64,000 bases of DNA from Bog-257 sp963835725 (GTDB taxonomy: Bacteria > Acidobacteriota > Terriglobia > Terriglobales > Acidobacteriaceae). Below, piece by piece: positions 17,566-26,497 of this stretch; the stretch's first letter is position 1, and each line of letters starts with the position of its first letter. The stretch covers positions 124,001-188,000 of the forward strand of contig CAWIGM010000009.1 of the NCBI GenBank assembly GCA_963835725.1, in the 5' to 3' direction. The position numbers and the translations under genes are program-made. The notes below the pieces were generated by a model. That model was not told the DNA's origin, did not search any database, and worked only from the letters and a program-made list of their open reading frames with translations.

Positions 17566-17958
17566 ATGGCCAAGGAGTTGGCAGTGCGTCGAACCGTATC
17601 CGTTGCCGAGCGCCGCGGCTGGGAGCGGCTTCCCATCTCTATCCCATTCTTCGTTCGTGGTAAGACCACGAACGGTGAGGAATTCCTTGAGTTTGCCACC
17701 GCGCTGAACCTGTCTGCCGGCGGTGTTCTGCTGGCCGCTCGACGCTACATGGATCCCGGAAGCGAGATCACCCTGGAGATTCCCGTCGCGCTGGCAAACA
17801 AGGCGCAACTGCCTCGATCGGTGTCCCTTATGCAGGCCACGGTCCTCCGCTGCACCGCTGATCGCCAGTATTTTCTCCTTGGCATTCAGTTCCGGGAACC
17901 CCTCCTGGCGCAGCAGACCGGACTGGAATTCGGCAAAGTCCGCATGCAGGGAAAGTGA
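17566..17958 (+). CDS. PilZ-domain protein (c-di-GMP receptor)
   Basis: 130 residues. The PilZ signature is complete: RGWERLPISIPFFV contains RxxxR and LNLSAGG contains the (D/N)xSxxG motif, which together bind cyclic di-GMP; the final block SLMQATVLRC and FLLGIQFRE is typical. It probably senses c-di-GMP for the adjacent EPS operon, as PilZ proteins do in other EPS systems. The ATG at 17566 is chosen; a TTG at 17539 with an A/G-rich upstream region is an alternative that adds nine residues. It reads in the same direction as the EPS operon, 218 bases upstream of the sigma-54 activator. Confidence 0.85.
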   Translation: MAKELAVRRTVSVAERRGWERLPISIPFFVRGKTTNGEEFLEFATALNLSAGGVLLAARRYMDPGSEITLEIPVALANKAQLPRSVSLMQATVLRCTADRQYFLLGIQFREPLLAQQTGLEFGKVRMQGK

Positions 17959-17968
17959 GTTCCCCATA

Positions 17969-17990
17969 GTGAAAATGTTTTCACACTTTT
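17969..17990. terminator. Weak AT-rich hairpin after the PilZ gene
   Basis: GTGAAAA-TG-TTTTCAC (17969-17984), then ACTTTT. It starts 10 bases after the PilZ stop codon. The stem is short and AT-rich, so it is either a weak terminator or an operator-like palindrome. Confidence 0.4.
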
Positions 17991-18115
17991 GAGGGCAAAA
18001 CCCTGTCTTCGGACCGTCTGCGATGCCTGATTTCACCTTCTGGTTGCGCATATTTGCGTCGTAGAAACAGCAACTTACAAGTATTATGCGCATTCTTTTG
18101 CGATGTGCAGGAACT

Positions 18116-18131
18116 TGGCTCAAGAAATGCA
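18116..18131 (+). promoter_or_regulatory. Candidate sigma-54 (-24/-12) promoter
   Basis: TGGCTC-N5-ATGCA matches the consensus TGGCAC-N5-TTGCA at the invariant GG and GC pairs with the correct 10-base gap. It sits about 45 bases upstream of the activator start codon. It would be driven by one of the two neighbouring sigma-54 activators, giving auto-regulation if by the downstream one. Confidence 0.55.
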
Positions 18132-18175
18132 AATCATTTATCCGTTCACCCCGATAGGCAACCCCGAGGACCACA

Positions 18176-19231
18176 ATGCCCCTGCTGGCCGGCTCCAATA
18201 ACGAAAGTGCGCTGTCCGTGCATCAGCTTCCTCCGGAGCCCGTGATCTTTGGCCAGACTCCCACGATGCGGGATGTACGCCAGAAGTTAGAACGCGTGGC
18301 TGGGGCCAACCTCTCGGTCCTGATCACCGGCGAAAGCGGCACAGGGAAGGACATCATCTCCCGGTTGCTGCACCTCTACTCGCCCTGGTCTGCCGGTCCG
18401 TTCGTCAAGGTGAATTGTCCTGCCATTCCGGGCACCCTGCTGGAAAGCGAATTGTTCGGCTACGAACGCGGAGCCTTTACCGGCGCCCACGCTCAGAAGC
18501 CCGGCCGCGTCGAGATGGCACACCGCGGCACGCTGTTTCTGGACGAGATTGGGGAACTGGATCCGATCCTTCAGGCGAAGCTGTTGCAGTTGCTGCAGGA
18601 TGGCCAATTCAGCCGGATTGGCGCGCAGGAAGACAAGAAAGTCGAAGTGCGGGTGGTGTGCTCAACCAACCGCGAATTGCACGAAGAGATCGAGCAGGGG
18701 AACTTCCGCGCTGACCTGTTCTACCGCATTGCGACGATGACCATACACCTGCCGCCGCTGCGGGAGCGGATTGTCGATTTGCCGATCATCTGCGACTACC
18801 TTTTGCAGTATTACAACGAGAGATTGAATGGCCGTGCCGTTATGGTGCGCCCGGCCCTGATGGCGAAGATGCAACGCTATTCATGGCCCGGTAACATTCG
18901 GCAGCTGGAGAACCTGGTAAAGCGCTATGTCGTGATGGGCACGGAAGATGTGATTTTGAGCGAACTGCTCGAGCCCAACGAGCGCGACCCGGTGGACAGT
19001 CTCATGCTGGACGGCCCCGTTTCGCTAAAAAAATTAACTCGACAGACCGTCCGCAAACTCGAAGCGCGTATTATTCTTAACGCGCTGCACGCTAATAATT
19101 GGAACCGCAAGAAAGCGGCACGCTCGCTGGATATAAGCTATCGCGCGCTGCTGTACAAGCTGAAGGAAGTCGGCATCCCCCAACGCCGCTCCAGTTCCAC
19201 GACGAAACACGACCAAGATAAGGCCGAGTAA
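18176..19231 (+). CDS. Sigma-54 activator without receiver domain
   Basis: 351 residues: a short N-terminus, then the AAA+ domain from about residue 25 with Walker A GESGTGKD (52-59) and GAFTGA (99-104), LFLDEIGELD Walker B region, and a Fis-type HTH at the end (NWNRKKAARSLDISYRALLY) followed by a Lys/Asp-rich tail. The HTH closely matches that of the upstream response regulator (14922-16319), so both may bind the same sites. With no receiver domain its activity should be set by abundance or by protein partners. It begins the EPS run; GAGGA ribosome binding site before ATG at 18176, and the next gene starts 19 bases after its stop. Confidence 0.9.
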   Translation: MPLLAGSNNESALSVHQLPPEPVIFGQTPTMRDVRQKLERVAGANLSVLITGESGTGKDIISRLLHLYSPWSAGPFVKVNCPAIPGTLLESELFGYERGAFTGAHAQKPGRVEMAHRGTLFLDEIGELDPILQAKLLQLLQDGQFSRIGAQEDKKVEVRVVCSTNRELHEEIEQGNFRADLFYRIATMTIHLPPLRERIVDLPIICDYLLQYYNERLNGRAVMVRPALMAKMQRYSWPGNIRQLENLVKRYVVMGTEDVILSELLEPNERDPVDSLMLDGPVSLKKLTRQTVRKLEARIILNALHANNWNRKKAARSLDISYRALLYKLKEVGIPQRRSSSTTKHDQDKAE

Positions 19232-19250
19232 TCCACAATGAGGTGAAGTG

Positions 19251-19973
19251 ATGTATTCGCAAGGAATGGCTATGAAAACGCGCAATTTTATGGTGGCCTT
19301 GATAGTGCTGGTTGGGCTCTGCTCGATTTCGGCTTTCGCTCAGGACTCTCCGGCTCCGGCATCGGACCAGGACAATGCCGCCAAGGCGGTTCTGCCCGAT
19401 TCGACCAGCGCTTCGCCGACGGAAGCCAAGGCTGCTCCGTTGCCGCCCTCGAATACTCCGTCGACCCGGGTCCCGGCCGTCCATCCCGACACCTACATTG
19501 TGGGCATTGGCGATGTTTTGGAAATCCTGGTGTGGAAAGAGTCCGAACTTTCCAAGACCGTTCCGGTGCGTCCGGACGGCATGATTACCCTTCCCCTGGT
19601 GGGCGAGATTAAGGCTGTCGGGTTGACTCCGAACCAGTTGAAGGAACAGCTTACGACGGCGCTGCAAAAGGTGGTTTCCGATCCGCAGGTCACCGTGATG
19701 GTCACCTCGGTGCAGAGCCTGAGTTTCAACATGATGGGGAACGTAAACAGGCCAGGCTACTATCCGTTAAATCGTCCGGTCACGATTCTGGACGCCATCG
19801 CCCTGGGTGGCGGTTTCCGCGATTTTGCCAAGGAAAAGAAGATTTACGTCCTGCGTGTCGGCCCTAATGGCAAGGAGCAGAGGATTAAGTTCAACTACAA
19901 GGATGTGATCAAGGGCAAGAACATGGCCCAGAACATTGTCCTTCAGCCGCACGACACTCTTGTAATTCCCTAG
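19251..19973 (+). CDS. Polysaccharide export protein, Wza/OtnA type
   Basis: 240 residues. Signal peptide from MKTRNFMVALIVLVGLCSIS to AFA-QD. Mature part starts with an Ala/Pro-rich linker, then the polysaccharide-export (PES) domain, VGIGDVLEILVWKESELSKT and VRPDGMITLPLVGEIKAVGL, and a SLBB-type domain, VNRPGYYPLNRPVTILDAIA. Forms the outer-membrane or periplasmic exit channel of capsule/EPS systems. The ATG at 19251 is used with GAGGTG upstream; GTG at 19248 and ATG at 19272 are alternatives. Next gene begins 34 bases on. Confidence 0.9.
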   Translation: MYSQGMAMKTRNFMVALIVLVGLCSISAFAQDSPAPASDQDNAAKAVLPDSTSASPTEAKAAPLPPSNTPSTRVPAVHPDTYIVGIGDVLEILVWKESELSKTVPVRPDGMITLPLVGEIKAVGLTPNQLKEQLTTALQKVVSDPQVTVMVTSVQSLSFNMMGNVNRPGYYPLNRPVTILDAIALGGGFRDFAKEKKIYVLRVGPNGKEQRIKFNYKDVIKGKNMAQNIVLQPHDTLVIP

Positions 19974-20007
19974 TTCGCGAGGTTTGTAAGGGCGTGAGGA
20001 GCTTGAT

Positions 20008-21561
20008 ATGAAGCGTCAACTCGGAGCGGTTTTGGCGGTGCTGGTGCTGTTCTGTGCTCCCGCAATATGGGCGCAGAGCGATTCCTCGGATTCCAGCAGT
20101 TCGTCGTCCGGAACATCCGACACGAGCAGTTCATCCTCCGGAACATTTACCCCCAGTGGTTCTGGGGCGAGTGCGCCATCGATCGGTACGTCGACTTCCG
20201 GCGGTACCTATTCGGGCAACTATGTCGATCCCATCTTCCAGGTAGGCTCTGGAGACTCGCAGAGCGGATCGAGTGGCTCGTCTGATTCCTCGGGCGACAA
20301 CTCGCAGACCACGACTGGGCCGCAGTCGACCTTCACTCACCCCGAACAACTGCCTCCGCTGGCGATGATCAATGATGTGTACAAGAATACTGGCGTAGCG
20401 TTGAGCTTTAACGTCGGATCGCTCACCAATTACGTCTGGGGAAACGGCACGAACTACTGGCAGAACATGGCTCTTTGGGCGGGAGGTATCAACTTCTCGC
20501 AGCTGCGATCGACGTCGATCGTGCAGCTCGGGTATGTCGGTGGCGTCAACCTGACCAACCTGACAATTCCCGGAGCCTCGAACTACAGCCAGCTGGCCCA
20601 GCAGGCAAACGCAAGAATTCTCTGGAACTTTGCCAATCACTGGCAGTTGAAAATCAAAGACAACTACATCTACACCGACGATCCGTTCGCCCCTTTCACG
20701 ACGTACATAAGCGAGCCGACGCCGAACCAGCCTAATCCGACCATCTACATTCCCAATTCTGTTTTCGAACAGAATTTGGGGACCGTTGATCTCTCCTACC
20801 GGTTGAGTTCGCACGATGCGATCAGCTTCACCGGCGCCGAGTCGTTTCAACGATACGAGCGCGGCGGAGTAAACAGTCTGTGGAACTCGTTCACCTACGG
20901 CGGTGGCGCGTTCTATCAGCACATGTTCAGTTCGCGGCTGGCAGCCGGAGGCGGGTACAACTACACCACGATCGACTCTGGCCATGGCCTGTCGCGCTCC
21001 GGCGTGAACATGATGGAAGGCTTCCTCATGTACAAGTTCACTCCGGAATTTTCGGTGTCGGGCTGGGCCGGTCCCGAGTTGACCAACTCGAAAAATCTCA
21101 TCAATCTCGGGTGCATTCCGCCATTCGGTTGCTTGATTGAGGAAAAGCACCAGTCCCAATGGGATGTTGCAGAAGGTGGCACTATCTCGTACTTCAGGAA
21201 TGGCAATTCAATTCGTGCACAGTTCAGCCATCGCATTGCCGACGGCGGTGGCATTCTGGGAACCACCAATATCTACCAGGCGACGATCGCTTATACGCGG
21301 CCACTGTCGCGGCTGTGGTCATTTTCGGCCGCCTACATGTATAGCGACAGTAAGTCGATTTTCAAGACAATCGACCAGTATTGGGTGGCATCGCAGGGAA
21401 TGCTCAATTTCAACAGGAAGATCGGAGACTCCTGGAACGGCGCTGTGTTCCTTCTGTTGATCGATCAAAGACAAAATCTCTATGGCCTGCCCGGCTCCTC
21501 AGCCACGGCTGGCTTAGGCTTAACGCTCCGGTACGTTTGGGGTCATTCACTTGGACGGTGA
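20008..21561 (+). CDS. Outer-membrane beta-barrel protein of the EPS operon
   Basis: 517 residues. Signal peptide ends near IWAQ. Residues 25-110 are a low-complexity Ser/Gly/Asp/Thr region; the rest is a run of alternating aromatic/polar beta strands (YVWGNGTNYWQNMALW, FAYTRPLSRLWSFSAAYMYS pattern) ending in an aromatic/Arg C-terminus LRYVWGHSLGR. This suits the predicted outer-membrane barrel found next to chain-length and kinase genes in PEP-CTERM/EPS loci. Its role is likely polysaccharide secretion. GAGGAG ribosome binding site upstream. The stop is six bases before the next start. Confidence 0.75.
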   Translation: MKRQLGAVLAVLVLFCAPAIWAQSDSSDSSSSSSGTSDTSSSSSGTFTPSGSGASAPSIGTSTSGGTYSGNYVDPIFQVGSGDSQSGSSGSSDSSGDNSQTTTGPQSTFTHPEQLPPLAMINDVYKNTGVALSFNVGSLTNYVWGNGTNYWQNMALWAGGINFSQLRSTSIVQLGYVGGVNLTNLTIPGASNYSQLAQQANARILWNFANHWQLKIKDNYIYTDDPFAPFTTYISEPTPNQPNPTIYIPNSVFEQNLGTVDLSYRLSSHDAISFTGAESFQRYERGGVNSLWNSFTYGGGAFYQHMFSSRLAAGGGYNYTTIDSGHGLSRSGVNMMEGFLMYKFTPEFSVSGWAGPELTNSKNLINLGCIPPFGCLIEEKHQSQWDVAEGGTISYFRNGNSIRAQFSHRIADGGGILGTTNIYQATIAYTRPLSRLWSFSAAYMYSDSKSIFKTIDQYWVASQGMLNFNRKIGDSWNGAVFLLLIDQRQNLYGLPGSSATAGLGLTLRYVWGHSLGR

Positions 21562-21567
21562 TGCATT

Positions 21568-23133
21568 ATGGAACAGTTAGACGATCAGAGATCAGGACAA
21601 GGTTTTGGTGAGTATTGGGCGATCGTGCTCCGCCGCAAGTGGTGGATTCTGGGTCCCCTCTTTTTTGGATGGCTTCTCGTCTTCGCTTCCGCCTGGGTAC
21701 TGCCTCCGCGGTACGTCTCCGAGAGCACCATCCTGGTAGAACCGCCGAAGGTCCCCAGCAAGTTGGTTGAGCCCAACGTGCAGGTCGATCTTGCGGACCG
21801 CGTTCAGAGCATGAGTACGCAGGTGCTGAGCCGCACGCGCTTGCTGGGTCTCATCAACCGCTTCCACCTGTATCCGACCTACGCCTATTCGCCGGATGAT
21901 CAGGTCGAGAAAATGCGCGACGACGTCAAGATGGACCTGATCCAGGGCGAGTCGGGTATTTCGGGTAAAGCCGAACTGCTCGCCTTCAAGATCTCGTACA
22001 AGGCTCCCAGGGCCGAAGCAGCGCAGAAAGTCACGATCGCGCTGACCTCGTTCTTCGTTGACGAAAACGTTCGTGCCAGCCAGGAGCAGTCGGAAGCCAC
22101 GACGCTCTTCCTGGATAGCCAGGCTCGCGCCGTCGGACAGCAGCTTGCCGACATGGATGCCAAGCTCCGGGCGTACAAGGCGGAGCATGATGGCACACTG
22201 CCGGAGCAACTCGACAGCAATCTCAAAATCCTGAGTGGCATTCAGCAGCAACTGCAGGTTGCCAGCACGCAGCGTGAACGTGCGGTTCAGCAGGAAACGT
22301 ACTTGAACGCGATGCAGAGCCAGTACGAGAGCATGAGCGACTCGGCGCTGGTTCCCTCGAACATCGACAAGCAACTGGAGTCCGCTCAGACCAACCTGGC
22401 GGCGTTGCAGACGCGCTATACGGACGACTATCCGGACGTCAAAAAGCTGAAGGACACCATTGCCGCTCTCGAGAAGCTGAAGAAGCAAATGGCGGCGCAG
22501 GCTCGCGAGAATGTCGCGTCCGACAATGCCACCCCGCAGCAGTTGCAGGCCGGCATGCCGATCCTCCAGTTGAAGACGCAGATGAAGCTGAACAAGTCTG
22601 AGATCGACCAGGCCAACCAGCAGATGCAGCGTCTGCAGCAGGAAGCTCAGGTTTACCAGGCTCGGCTCAACGCCACGCCGGCGGTCGAGGCCGAAATGGC
22701 AAGCATGAGCCGCGACGAGGACACCTTAAAGAAAGAGTACGGCGACCTGCTCTCGAAGAGGCAGGAGTCGGCACTCGCAACCAGCCTCGAAATGCGACAG
22801 GAAGGTGCGCAGTTCCGCATCATCGATCCGCCCAGCCTTCCTGACAAGCCGCAATTCCCGGATCGCTTCAAGTTCTCCCTGGCCGCAATCGGTGCCGGTA
22901 TCGCGCTGGCTATCCTGTTCGGATTCGGCTCGGAGTTCCTGGACGACCGTATCCGCGGAGAACAGGCGTTGTCCGAAGCGACGACTCTTCCGGTGCTGGC
23001 GGAAATTCCGCCTCTGCCGACGCCGCGGGAGCAACGCTGGGCCAGAATGGTGCCTTGGATGGCTGTGGCCACACTGGTGTTGATCTTGATAGCCCTGCCG
23101 TCTGGTGTTATCTACGCATACTTCTGGGGATAG
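21568..23133 (+). CDS. Chain-length determinant / polysaccharide co-polymerase (Wzz/GumC type)
   Basis: 521 residues. First membrane span about 27-47 (WWILGPLFFGWLLVFASAWV), second about 497-517 (AVATLVLILIALPSGVIYAY); between them a periplasmic domain rich in Gln/Glu/Lys coiled coil (about 160-400). The C-terminus has a short cytoplasmic tail and no fused kinase, since the kinase is a separate gene two downstream. It sets polysaccharide chain length together with the BY-kinase. Part of the EPS operon. Confidence 0.9.
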   Translation: MEQLDDQRSGQGFGEYWAIVLRRKWWILGPLFFGWLLVFASAWVLPPRYVSESTILVEPPKVPSKLVEPNVQVDLADRVQSMSTQVLSRTRLLGLINRFHLYPTYAYSPDDQVEKMRDDVKMDLIQGESGISGKAELLAFKISYKAPRAEAAQKVTIALTSFFVDENVRASQEQSEATTLFLDSQARAVGQQLADMDAKLRAYKAEHDGTLPEQLDSNLKILSGIQQQLQVASTQRERAVQQETYLNAMQSQYESMSDSALVPSNIDKQLESAQTNLAALQTRYTDDYPDVKKLKDTIAALEKLKKQMAAQARENVASDNATPQQLQAGMPILQLKTQMKLNKSEIDQANQQMQRLQQEAQVYQARLNATPAVEAEMASMSRDEDTLKKEYGDLLSKRQESALATSLEMRQEGAQFRIIDPPSLPDKPQFPDRFKFSLAAIGAGIALAILFGFGSEFLDDRIRGEQALSEATTLPVLAEIPPLPTPREQRWARMVPWMAVATLVLILIALPSGVIYAYFWG

Positions 23134-23136
23134 AGA

Positions 23137-24105
23137 ATGTATAAGCAATTTTTCGGGTTGACGCGTAATCCGTTCGAGATTAGCCCCGACCCGTTCTTCT
23201 ACCACCCTACGCCGCGTCACAACGAGGCCCTGGCCAACTTGCACTACGGAGTTGGCCGGCGTAAGGGCTTCATCGTGATCACCGGTGAGGTTGGTACCGG
23301 TAAGACGCTGCTGGTCCGCTGTCTGCTGTCGGAGCTGCGCAAGAACAACATCGCCTTCGGCTATGTGTTCAACCCGCTGCTGCCGGTGGTCGAGTTCTTT
23401 CAGTACATCATGGCGGACTTCGGCCTCCCCTATCAGGGACGCACCAAGACCGAAATGCTGCTCGACCTGAATCGCTTTCTCATCCAGCGGCATGCGCGGG
23501 GACTGATCACCGCGCTGGTGGTGGATGAAGCGCAGGCCTTGCGCAACGAGCTGCTGGAAGAAATCCGGTTGCTCACGAACCTGGAGACTTCGCAGCAGAA
23601 GCTTCTCCAGATTGTGCTGATGGGCCAGCCGGAGTTGGAGATCGTGCTCGACTCTCCCGAGTTGCGGCAGTTGAAACAGCGTGTCTCATTGCGCTGCCAG
23701 TTGCAGCCGCTCGACCTTGTCCAGACGCATGCGTACGTGCTGTCGCGCCTGGAGCGTGCGGGAGCGCCGCAGGATCAGCCAATCTTCACGGAAGAAGCGT
23801 TAGACAGAATTCACGAATACTCGCGCGGAATTCCGCGCATTATTAATAACCTTTGCGAAAACACCATGGTCAATGCCTTTGCGCGCGAGCAGCGCCCTGT
23901 CACCGCCGATATGATTACCGAGGTGGCAGCCGACTTCCGGCTTATCAGTCCAGCCATGCCGGAAGAGGTGCCGCTCTCGATCACTGGGCGGGAAGAAAAC
24001 GGCGCCAGCCTGCTGAAAAACTTCTTCCGCTTGCTGAAGACCATGGACAACCAGGAACTGGAAAGTGACAAGCCCATGCCAACGACTGCCGCGAGGAGAA
24101 TCTAA
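23137..24105 (+). CDS. ExeA-like AAA ATPase of the EPS operon
   Basis: 322 residues. Starts MYKQFFGLTRNPFEISPDP, the classic ExeA/GspA-type opening. Walker A GEVGTGKT (50-57), Walker B LVVDEAQAL (127-135) and the C-terminal AAA lid RGIPRIINNLCENTMVNAFA. Related to the ATPase consistently found next to the chain-length and kinase genes of XrtA/PEP-CTERM EPS loci. Role: an energy or assembly ATPase of the export machine, at the inner membrane. Start is three bases after the preceding stop; the next gene begins four bases after its stop, so it is tightly coupled. Confidence 0.9.
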   Translation: MYKQFFGLTRNPFEISPDPFFYHPTPRHNEALANLHYGVGRRKGFIVITGEVGTGKTLLVRCLLSELRKNNIAFGYVFNPLLPVVEFFQYIMADFGLPYQGRTKTEMLLDLNRFLIQRHARGLITALVVDEAQALRNELLEEIRLLTNLETSQQKLLQIVLMGQPELEIVLDSPELRQLKQRVSLRCQLQPLDLVQTHAYVLSRLERAGAPQDQPIFTEEALDRIHEYSRGIPRIINNLCENTMVNAFAREQRPVTADMITEVAADFRLISPAMPEEVPLSITGREENGASLLKNFFRLLKTMDNQELESDKPMPTTAARRI

Positions 24106-24108
24106 GCC

Positions 24109-25014
24109 ATGAGTCGAGTGTACGAAGCATTACAGCGGTCCCAAGGTGATAATCCCAACTCGCCCTTGGTTCCAGATCAATCCGAAATGTCGGTAGTCAG
24201 TGACGCGACAACAGCCCTGGTTGACGGCGGCCCCGTAGATGCGAAGTGGCTCAAGGTGCCGCCGGAGCGTGTTCTGCGGACCACGCCTACCCCCGAGCAG
24301 CGCTTGGTCACCGTGAGCGCGCCCGAAAGTACCGGCGCCGAAATGTTCCGCGTGCTGGCTACTCGCCTGGCGCACATGCAGAAGAAGCGCCGTCTGCAGA
24401 AGCTGCTCATCACCAGCTCCGGCGTCGATGAAGGTAAGTCGGTGATCACCGCCAACCTGGCTATGACCCTGGCCCGCCGTCCTCACGAGCGCATCCTGCT
24501 GGTGGAAGCCGATCTTCGCCGTCCCACGGTCAGCGATCTGTTCTCCACGACCTCTCTGCCGGGCATCACCGAGTGGAGCGAAGGCAAGCTGGCTCTGGAT
24601 GACGCGCTGTTCCAGTATCGCGACACGCCTCTGTGGATTCTCGCCGCCGGCAAGCCCATCGACGATCCGCTGCCGCTCCTCGAATCGCAACGCTTTGCCA
24701 AGATGATCGATACCTTGGCGCAGAGCTTCGACTGGGTGCTCTTCGACGCAACCCCGATGTTCCCGATGGCCGATGCGACTTCGCTGTCGCGCCTCTCCGA
24801 CGGCGTGCTGGTCGTAGTGCGCGAAGGCTTCACCCGTCGCAAGGTCCTGAACAAGGCCATCGAGTCGATCGAGAAATCCAAGCTGCTGGGCGTGGTCTTC
24901 AACCAGGCTTCGATGCTCAATGTCGACTACTCCCACTATTACGGCCGGTACACGGGTAAGAAGGGTTCGAAGAAAGAAAAGGAAGCGGACCAATTTAAAG
25001 CGGCCTCTGCATGA
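24109..25014 (+). CDS. BY-kinase (bacterial tyrosine kinase) of the EPS operon
   Basis: 301 residues, MSRVYEALQRSQ start. Walker A SGVDEGKS (104-111), Walker A' LVEADLRRP (131-139) and Walker B-like DWVLFDATP; an aromatic cluster near the C-terminus (Tyr274, Tyr277, Tyr278, Tyr281 in DYSHYYGRY) is the autophosphorylation tail. Stand-alone kinase, whose membrane partner is the chain-length protein two genes upstream. It controls polymer length and export. The last bases overlap the start of the sugar transferase (ATGA), so translation is coupled. Confidence 0.93.
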   Translation: MSRVYEALQRSQGDNPNSPLVPDQSEMSVVSDATTALVDGGPVDAKWLKVPPERVLRTTPTPEQRLVTVSAPESTGAEMFRVLATRLAHMQKKRRLQKLLITSSGVDEGKSVITANLAMTLARRPHERILLVEADLRRPTVSDLFSTTSLPGITEWSEGKLALDDALFQYRDTPLWILAAGKPIDDPLPLLESQRFAKMIDTLAQSFDWVLFDATPMFPMADATSLSRLSDGVLVVVREGFTRRKVLNKAIESIEKSKLLGVVFNQASMLNVDYSHYYGRYTGKKGSKKEKEADQFKAASA

Positions 25015-26394
25015 TTCGTCTGTTCAACGCCTATTTCCCCACCCGGACGCTGCTGCTGACGGTTACCGAGGCCTTACTTGTCACTCTCGGTTTTGTCGTA
25101 GCAGTGGTGTTCTGGGCGGGGACGGCGTTCGATGCCAACATCTACCTCCGGTACGAAAACGGCTTTGGGCGAATTGGCCTGGTCGTTGGCATCTTCCTCC
25201 TGCTGATGTACTACTTCGACCTGTACGACTCCGTCGTGCTCTCCAATCGGCGTGAGGTCGTCACCCGGCTCGTAGGAGTACTCGGCTGTTCGTTCGTCAG
25301 CCTCTCCGTCCTTTATTACGCATTCCCGGAAATCCGGCTTGCCGGCACCACGCTGTGGCTTGGTGTCGCGATTGTCGGCACCACGGTCCCCGCCTGGCGC
25401 AAACTTTTTTTCGTAATGAACCGCTCGGCGCGGTTCTCCGAGCGGGCCCTCCTCTACGGTGACGGTCCTCTCGCCTTGCCACTGATGCAGGAGATCGGCA
25501 TGCGCGCTGATCTCGGCGTGCGCGTCGTCGGCTTCGTCGGGCCTGACACGGACCTAATGCGCGGCGTCTCCCGCTTCGAGGAAGTACGATCTTGAAGACA
25601 TCATTGCCGAGCAGGGCATCCGCCGCATCGTGGTCACCATGGGCGACCGTCGCGGCAAGATGCAGGTTGAGAAGCTGCTCCGCCTGAAGACACGCGGTGT
25701 CTACATCCAGGACGGCCCCGAATACTACGAGAGCATTACCGGCAAGATCCCACTGGAGTCGCTGCGCCTCAGCTGGCTGCTGTTCTCGCCCGGGTTTCAC
25801 GTGCGCGCTGCCTTGCGGCTGTATAAGCGCGTGTTCTCGATTTTCCTGAGCTCGCTTGCCATCCTCATTACCTCGCCCATCATGCTGCTGGCGGCGCTCG
25901 CCATTCGTCTCGACTCGTCTGGCCCGGTGATCTTCCGCCAGAAGCGCGTGGGCGAACAAGGCAAGCTATTCACGGTTTTCAAGTTTCGTTCGATGTTCGA
26001 CGGCTCTCACAAACTGGCTCTCACGCCCGCCGAGCACGGCGATGCCCGCGTGACCCGCGTGGGCAAGTGGCTGCGCCGCACCCGCATCGATGAGCTGCCA
26101 CAGCTGTTCAACATCATGAAGGGCGACATGGCGTTCGTTGGCCCGCGTCCCTTTGTGCCGGAGCAGGAAGAAGAGTGCGCCGCCAAGATTCCTTTCTACC
26201 GTGAACGCTGGCTGGTGAAGCCCGGAGCCACGGGATGGGCGCAGATCAATCGTGGCTACTGTGCGACGATTGATGACAATCGGGACAAGCTGGCTTACGA
26301 CCTCTTCTACATCAAGAATGTTTCCTTCGGGCTCGATCTTTTCATCATGGTCTCGACCTTGAAGATCCTGCTTCTGGGCAGAGGTGGACGGTAG
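25011..26394 (+). pseudogene. Polyprenyl-phosphate sugar-1-phosphate transferase, broken by a 1-base frameshift
   Basis: This initiates EPS by transferring a sugar-1-phosphate to undecaprenyl phosphate. Frame one (25011-25595) encodes the N-terminal membrane part: four to five spans and LLYGDGPLALPLMQEIG of the NAD-like fold. Frame two (open from before 25585 to 26394) continues with YDLEDIIAEQGIRRIVV, ALAIRLDSSGPVIFRQKRVG, FTVFKFRSM, RRTRIDELPQLFNIMKGDMA and VGPRPFVPEQ, the bacterial sugar transferase core. Removing one base near 25584 makes F-E-E-Y-D-L-E-D run on and restores one gene of about 460 residues of the PEP-CTERM/EPS sugar-transferase type. I see one inserted base, not decay, so sequencing error, a recent mutation or frameshifting are all possible. 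It overlaps the BY-kinase stop by 4 bases. Confidence 0.85.
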
Positions 26395-26497
26395 CGTCGA
26401 TGACGCGCGGCGGCCTTCTTCTGTATGCTTTAGTAAAACTACGCTGGTCACCGCTTCCGTGTGAGCACGCCGCGGCGAGCGAGGAGAAAACAATCCT

